A DNA stretch of 64,000 bases, from assembly GCA_023014365.1 (NCBI GenBank), contig JAEBUN010000079.1, positions 1-64,000 of the forward strand, read 5' to 3'. Positions 57,910 through 64,000 of this stretch are shown here, piece by piece. The notes under the pieces are model-generated. The model was not told the origin of the DNA, did no database searches, and was given only the letters and a program-made list of their open reading frames with translations. The position numbers were made by a program, and so were the translations under genes. Position 1 is the stretch's first letter. Each line of letters starts with the position of its first letter. Source of the DNA: Lepiota brunneoincarnata. Taxonomy: Eukaryota; Basidiomycota; Agaricomycetes; Agaricales; Agaricaceae.

Positions 57910-59172
57910 TTGATCTATTATGCACAAATTTTGGGAAAGCTATCCCCCTGGCCGTGTATTATTTACTCTTGATTCTGGTTCTTCTGTGTATCGAAGTAGT
58001 GAATTTTCGATGAATCTGGCAAATACGAGGACAACTCCATTGAGGTCACGTTTAACTGTCATGTAATTTAGGTGCTCGTTCGTTTTAAGACTCTTCTCGC
58101 TATTTTGCATCTCACCTTAAGTTTATTAGTATCTCTACTTCGAGCCGGCTTTCGCTACAGATGCCGCTTCACTATCACATAGAGTACGCCACACTATTAG
58201 AAACCTCCACATTTTTTTCAGACTTTCACCTATGTAGATAATTCACCTCTTGAAGGGGTCCATCTATTAATACAGTGGGCCCACCGCATCTTAGCACTAG
58301 TTTGCTTGTCGCAGTATATAAATGCAGAGTACAAAAAAAAAGACTTTGTTACGTGTCCGCCTCGTGCAAGAATTAACATATGCATCTGGCTCATGCCTCG
58401 CCAGATGCCCCGCTTCCTAACTCGCGTCATCGTAGCTTTACTAATTCTTACATGACTTTTATCCTTGATACGTGTCCTGTGTTTGCATGCAAATGGGCCA
58501 TGTTTGGAACTAACTGTATTTGTCGCATGCCCCTGCAAGAGAGGAGCCCCTTTCGGAGACTCGGCGTCAAAAAGTTCAAAGCTGCTTGTGTCGGGCTCCC
58601 CTTTTGAGATACTATATTTCACCCCTTGATCGACGGTGTCCCCCCTCGATTACCGCTTCTCCCTTAATCCTTTCAGACACTTACCATATTTAGGATAACA
58701 ACGCAAATACCATGTTCCAGCTTGATTTATCGAAAAATATGCAAGGGTTATTGAGGTGCAAAAAGCTGGGGTTTGTCATGCTTTGAGTAGAGCTCCACGC
58801 CGGAATGTGAATATCATGATGGAATCACTGTGCCACTGATGTGCCTTTCGTCTGCCCCGAGCCAGAGCAAGCAACGACGCGCCGCTGACGAGTTGAGTTC
58901 TGCTGCTCAAGCTGCTCAAATTAAGTGTCTCAAAAAGGGAACCCGACATGATTCTATCTCGCCTACAGAAGTAAACAAATAGGCCAAATAGATAAAAAGG
59001 CCGTCGAGGCACACTCGACATTTTTCTTTGAACCTTTCCGACACACGATTGTTAGCAATCGCCAGCTTTCGTTCGAGTTAGATCTCTAGTGTGACGCGAC
59101 CTCGACCCTTCCGCGCTCAACGTCAGAAACGCTCAGTAGCTGGTTGCTGCCTGCCTTATATCTAGCCACACC
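57910..59172. promoter_or_regulatory. Intergenic region with conserved P450 promoter (58940-59172)
   Basis: 58940-59172 aligns with 63170-63414: GAAGTAAACAAATAGGCCAAATAGATAAA, then CGATTGTTAGCAA and the 5' UTR ending TATATCTAGCCACACC before the ATG. Copy 1 shares only the last 45 bases (from AGCTAGCTGGTTGC), so its regulation may differ. The rest (57,910-58,940) shows no gene; a minus-strand frame at 58230-58622 lacks support. Confidence 0.5.
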
Positions 59173-61388
59173 ATGTCGTCTGGGCTGGCTCATGATCTCG
59201 ACCTCCCCTCTCTGGCTGTCTATGCCGTAGGGGTCTATATCGCTACAACCCTTGTCTGGAAATATGTTGAGGCAAAGAGATCTCCAGTGTGTTTCCCTGT
59301 CACTAGCCTTGTTGAACCCGTCGCCAAACGCAGCTTCCCTCCATTGATAGTTAAATAACGTTCCTACCATCGGCTACTCGGGTGTCCTAACCTCCTATAT
59401 CACCGCGCTCAAATATATGACCTCAGGCAGGGAGCTGATCCAGGAGGGATATGACCGGGTCAGCAGATTCCTTATTCGTGCACAGCATCCATGGCGCTCA
59501 CCTGATTCTGCTCATTAGTACCCCAATCAAGCATTCAAAATCGCAAACATGTCCAAATGGCTAGTCGTTGTCAGTGGGCGGAAGCTGCTCGACGATGTCC
59601 GCCATGCTCCGGGGGACAAGCTATCTTTTAGAGATGTTATGGCTGACGTGAGCTCCTTTCGACTGATTGAGCCAGTGAATAGTGCAACAATGATCGGTGC
59701 TCTGCCTAGTTCATACAAACCAAGTACACGATGGGAGCAGAGATTGAAAATGATCCGTATCATATCGACATTGTGCATTCATCCGTTACCCGCAACCTCG
59801 CTCTCAGGTTCGAGGACATCAAAGACGAGATTATGGAATCCTTCAAGGATTATATTCCACCTAAACAGGGTAAGTAAATAAATATTTTCCTGAGTCTGTT
59901 CGGAGTGGTGGTCATAACATATGCCTCCCGTCTAGATTGGGTGTCTGTTCCGGCGCATGAGACTGTCATGCATATTGTTTGTCGAACTACCAATAGATAC
60001 TTCGTAGGCTTGCCATTGTGTGAGTAGTCTGCTACAACCCCCAAGTTAAATAAACTCATTCCTCGTCGCTGGCATTTAGGTCGTGATCCTGGTTATAGGT
60101 CTCTCAATGAGACATTCACCATCGATGTTGCCGTCAGTGCCAGGATTATCAACTGCTTCCCAGATATTCTCAAGCCGTAGGTGTTTTGTTAAACTCTACT
60201 ATCGCCTCTGGGATCAGTTTAACGCTTGGTATCCAGGCTTGTAGGAATGTTCACAATGACACGATCGAGGGGTCTGAAGCGCGCCGTTGCATATCTTGGT
60301 CCGACAATCAGGGAGAGACTAGCCCAAGATGAACAATATGGCCCTGACTGGCCTGGTAGACCTGTCAGTGTTATTGGTCTAACTCACCTTTGAAATTCAA
60401 ATTTCCTTCATATAGAACGATGTTATAAGTTGGTTACTGAACATTGCCCAAGGGTATCAGCGTGCCGTCGAGGACATCGCCCTACGAATCATAGGGATCA
60501 ATTTTGCAGCCATCCACACTAGTACCATGGTTTGTTCTGTCCCACCTCACCGTTTCTTTCTCTGCAAAAACACTTAAAGATAATTGTATAGGCCTTTACG
60601 CAAGTTCTTTTCGATCTTGCCATTCATCCCGAACACGTCGAAGAGATGCGTGAAGAGGCTCAGGAAATGATCCAAGAGTACGGATGGACCGGGACGGCCA
60701 TGCAAAATATGCACAAAATCGACAGTTTCTTCAGAGAATCTCACAGGTTGAACGGTTTCGGATCTTGTAAGTTTTCGCCCCCAAGTGACGCCATTGATCA
60801 TGCGACCCGCTCATGCATTTATATCCCAGTAATAATGACCCGTAAGGCCCTCAAGGACTACTCCCTGTCTGATGGCACACAGATCCCCGCTGGTACCCGT
60901 GTTGCCATCGCCAATGACCCAATGCACAAAGATGAGGTTCGGCTCCTTGCGTATGACAAAATCTATGAAGGTCTTTGTTGAACAAGCTTTAACTAGGCGT
61001 GCTTCCCAGATGCGCACACATTCAAACCCTTCAGGTTCTCCGAAATGAGGGAAGGAGACGGCGAACTGGATAGTATTAAACACCAAATGGTTGCTCTCAA
61101 TTTTGACCAACTTATCTTCGGGCACGGACGACATGCATGGTCAGTATTCCCTCCTTGGACCTTGGTTAGTACTCGAAATGAACCCACTCACTAATCGTGT
61201 GCTTCCGTAGCCCTGGTCGGTTCTTTGCAGTTCACGCACTCAAGGCCATGTTCGCGTACATTCTTCTGACTTATGATGTGCAACTTGAAGGTGGTTCCCT
61301 CGAACGACCCCCGATTTCCGCGTTCGAGGCTTTGTGTTTACCAAATACGAAGGCAAAAGTGATGTTCAGGGAGCGAGCTGCCGCTTAG
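59173..61388 (+). CDS. Cytochrome P450 monooxygenase, copy 2
   Basis: It has the same exon plan as copy 1: anchor LAVYAVGVYIATTLVWKYVE, then NMSKWLVVVSGRKLLDD, ESHR as ExxR (FFRESHRLNGFG), and FGHGRHACPGRFFAVH across the last intron. The end is MFRERAAA, stop 61386-61388. From about 59,805 to 60,650 it is virtually identical to copy 1, introns included, apart from one patch near 60,020-60,075. Outside that it differs by several percent. No stop or frameshift was seen, so it is probably functional. Confidence 0.88.
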
Positions 61389-61762
61389 TTGATGTATCAT
61401 GCACAATTTTTGGAAAAGCTATTGTGTGTTAGTTACTCTTTCTGATTCTTTTGTGTATCGACATAGTGAAATTTCGGTGTATCTTGCAAATACGAGGACG
61501 CCTCCAGTCAAATCACGTTCAATCATCACGTAATTTAGATGTCCGTTCGTTTTAAGACGCCTGTTGCTATTCAGCTGGGCAAGATTTCTGATTCGCCAAA
61601 ACATATATTTCTGCCAGAGTATCCTTTGAATGAGTAGTACTCTAGGCTTTAGATACACAAAGCTTTTCGTGTAGAATTGATCTCTCCATCAATATACGTT
61701 GATACTGGGATGATTGCGAGCGCCTAGTATGATATTATCAGTGTTGACAATAAACATGCTAT
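61389..61762. other. 3' flank of P450 copy 2
   Basis: The first 180 bases resemble the 3' flank of copy 1 (57,910-58,090), so they were duplicated with the gene. Beyond about 61,580 no match was found. Confidence 0.4.
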
Positions 61763-61967
61763 TGTAAGCCCGCGGACCTGGCTTACACCAGGAGTCGCAC
61801 TTCTTCGACGTGACATCTATTAGAATCCGCTACCTCATGTATATAGTAGCTAGGAGGGGTCGAGTTCCTTAGTCCCCCCCTTGAATAGACGTTGGTTCTG
61901 TTCACTTGTGTTCTCGCTAGGCACCCTCGTCCCTAGTGAATGATGCCCCCAAGTGGGCATCCTTACA
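61763..61967. mobile_element. Solo LTR, 205 bp
   Basis: It starts TGTAAGCC and ends CATCCTTACA, with perfect 6-base inverted ends (TGTAAG/CTTACA). A TATA-like GTATATAGTAG lies inside. Flanks GCTAT and GCTAA agree at four of five positions. ATGGTGACTGATACATTGACG follows closely and may be a trace of a gag start, in which case this is a 5' LTR. No second copy is in the window. Confidence 0.5.
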
Positions 61968-62250
61968 GCTAAACAATGGTGACTGATACATTGACGAAGA
62001 TACGTCGGTGAAATTTCACCTCAGTGTAATAACGATACCTCTTAGTACTCATCCTCAGAGATATATGAGAGCAAACCACGATACTGACCTGTAATAACGA
62101 TGCCTCTTAATATACCTGTACAGAGGTACTCGTAAGTTAGGTATCACAAAGAGGAGGAATGATGTACGTCTATCCTCAGGGGCATATGAGAGTAACCACT
62201 GAGGCGTATTGGTCACGAGTATCCGACTCAAATACGTAACTAAAGATAAT

Positions 62251-62602
62251 CTTGGTTCGATTCCAAGACCCCGCACTTTCGCAGCTTGCTGCCCTATCTT
62301 CGGAGATGGCCTGCCTGACGCTCAAGTAAGGATCCGGCTAAGGAATTACACACACACAGACAGACGAAAAAGCCATAGTGTAAAAGACTACGCAGTGGGC
62401 CGGCCTCTCATCAGGCACCGTGCCATGAGGGGTCCGAGTGGGAGGGATGCACCGGGCCCAGCCCCCCCTTCCTACCTACCTGTACGGGGTCCCGGAGGCA
62501 CCCCGGCATGCTAGCCGGTCCGGCAGATCAATTAATTGATTCATACTCCCCCACAGCCATCCTAAGTTAGGTAGTGTAATTCTGTCGCTACATGAGCCAA
62601 GG
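62251..62602. repeat. R1 3' module: possible tRNA-derived short repeat
   Basis: CTTGGTTCGATTCCAAG (62251-62267) folds as a 5-bp stem with 7-base loop, like a tRNA T-arm, and contains a perfect B-box GGTTCGATTCC. What follows matches 24861-25412 (minus the LTR) and 11358-11552. No complete tRNA can be drawn: the D and anticodon arms are not evident. Confidence 0.45.
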
Positions 62603-62986
62603 GCCCCGATCCCCCTTCACAAGAATCCACATGAGGTTCGCACCCAGCTGGCAGCGAATTTGCATGTGACTGGAGAAGCCAAGCGAGCAGCAACAAGGGC
62701 CAGAGCCATGCACACACGAGAGCTCAAGAAGACTCTTCAAGCTGCACAACCGCAGGGGAACGAGTGACTGATCAGTCGTCACAAGGGCTGATACAATCAC
62801 CAAGATATTGCCATTATGTATTTCGTGATATCGTCAGGGGATCTTTGAGATATGTCTACAATATATTTTGAAGTACCTTACAACTACGTTCATGGAAATA
62901 GCTAGACAATAACTAATAGATGTTGTGAAGTTATGTAACCGCATATTTTGAAGACACGTCACTCGAGATATCAGTGACTTATCTGG

Positions 62987-63120
62987 TCACGTTGGCGGTG
63001 TAGTGAAGATATCTGCTGGCCCGTCCTTGAATGGAACCCAATATGTCGCTAAGGATTTCCCAACGTGATTGCGAAGAAAGTGATATCGTACGTCGATCTG
63101 TTTTGTCCCCGCAGTGTGAT
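62987..63120 (-). pseudogene. Ty1/copia RNase H C-terminal fragment
   Basis: On the minus strand the frame reads TKQIDVRYHFLRNHVGK and WVPFKDGPADIFTT, then stop. This is the conserved end of copia polyproteins (KHIDxRYHFIR ... T.dq.ADIFTK). No other copia coding sequence remains nearby, so it is a short relic. Confidence 0.7.
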
Positions 63121-63414
63121 CTCAACTCCAATGGGGAGGAGACTAATGAATCAATCTGATATCTCACAACGGGAACCTGACATAATTTTTCTCTCTATCT
63201 CGCCCACAGAAGTAAACAAATAGGCCAAATAGATAAAAGGGCCGTTGAGGCACACTCGACGACTTTTTGCCTTACTTTCCCAAAATACGATTGTTGCCAA
63301 CAGTCAGCTTTCGTTCGAGTTAGGCCTCCGGTGTGACGCAACCTCGACTCTTTCGCGTTCCACATTAGAAACGCTCAGTAGCTGGTTGCTGCCTGCCTTA
63401 TATCTAGCCACACA

Positions 63415-64000
63415 ATGTCGTCATGGCCAGCTCGTGATCTCGACCTCCCCTCTCTAGCTGTTTATGCCGCAGGGGTCTATATCGCTACAACCCTTGTCTG
63501 GAAATATGTTAAGGCAAGGAGATCCCCGGTGTGTTTCCCTCTCACTAGACTTCTTTAATCTGTTGCCAAACGCAGCTTCCCTCCATTGGTAGTTAAATAA
63601 CGTTCCTACTATCGGTTACTCGGGTGTCTTAACCTCCTATATCACCGCATTCAAATACATGACCTCAGGCAAGGAGCTGATCCAGGAGGGATATGACCGG
63701 GTCAGCAGATTCCTCATCCGCCCAGAGCATGCATGGCGCTCACCCGATTCTGCTCAATAGTACCCCAGTCAAGCATTCAAAATCGCGAACATGTCCAAAT
63801 GGCTAGTCGTTGTCAGTGGGCGGAAGCTACTCGACGATATCCGCCATGCTCCAGATGACAAGCTATCTTCCAAAGATGCCATCTCTGACGTGAGCTCCCT
63901 ACACCTGATCGAGCCAGTGAACAGTGCAACAATGAAAGATGCTCTTCCTAGTTCACGCAAACCAAGTACACGATGGGAGCAGAGATTGAAAATGATCCAT
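63415..64000 (+). CDS. Cytochrome P450, copy 3 (cut by window end)
   Basis: It starts MSSWPARDLDLPSLAVYAAG, with ATG at 63415 in the conserved context TAGCCACACAATG. Introns are at the same places as in copies 1 and 2. Exon 3 reads NMSKWLVVVSGRKLLDDI and exon 4 begins at the window edge. No break is seen in the visible part. Haem-binding region lies outside the window. Confidence 0.75.

Noticed and set aside
58230..58622. A 130-codon minus-strand ORF between P450 copies
   Set aside because: No homology to anything recognised, not conserved in the next intergenic region, and no splice or codon signal.
62251..62275. A functional tRNA gene
   Set aside because: Only a T-arm is visible; no matching acceptor strand, D-arm or anticodon arm could be placed upstream.

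Overview
The window looks like nuclear DNA of a filamentous basidiomycete, most likely an Agaricomycete. The genes carry many short (about 45-70 bp) GT-AG introns, the chromoviral Ty3/gypsy elements are of fungal type, and there is a tandem P450 family of the kind common in mushrooms. Older repeats have lost almost every CpG as TpG/CpA, which fits cytosine methylation and deamination or a RIP-like process. I cannot name the species.

Region 1 (1-22,870) is a tandem array. The fullest unit has a plus-strand CorA-type Mg2+ transporter gene followed by a minus-strand TKL-like kinase gene whose catalytic loop reads HGN instead of HRD. Four CorA copies are seen (A 1107-3573, B 5369-7882, C 12026-14585, D 19520-20528); only B looks intact. 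Three kinase copies follow B, C and D, and a fourth kinase fragment lies at 11543-11945. Spacer repeats separate the units, and one is inverted in the third unit. The fourth unit is strongly CpG-decayed.

Region 2 (22,870-54,270) is a nest of retroelements. A decayed chromovirus El-A (26783-33965) sits in remnants of an El-C relative (25484-26782 and 33966-34192). Next come two young chromoviruses, El-B (34417-42213, plus strand) and El-C (42214-50459, minus strand). They are followed by a decayed gag of another family, its LTRs, and a 5'-truncated LINE with poly(A) and a 17-bp target duplication. All three chromoviruses carry a primer-binding site complementary to the predicted 5' end of their own transcript (Tf1-like self-priming). 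Two of them (El-A, El-C) have a third ORF with zinc knuckles after the chromodomain; in El-C this frame runs through the polypurine tract into the LTR. El-B instead has a spliced gene on the opposite strand between pol and the 3' LTR. It encodes a charged coiled coil and two C-x2-C-x6-C motifs. These accessory genes are the best candidates for something undescribed.

Region 3 (54,270-64,000) is ordinary gene space: one single-exon gene of unknown function and three tandem cytochrome P450 genes, the third cut by the window edge. Copies 1 and 2 are nearly identical over their middle, introns included, which suggests recent gene conversion. Small copia-type remnants and a possible tRNA-derived repeat lie between copies 2 and 3.
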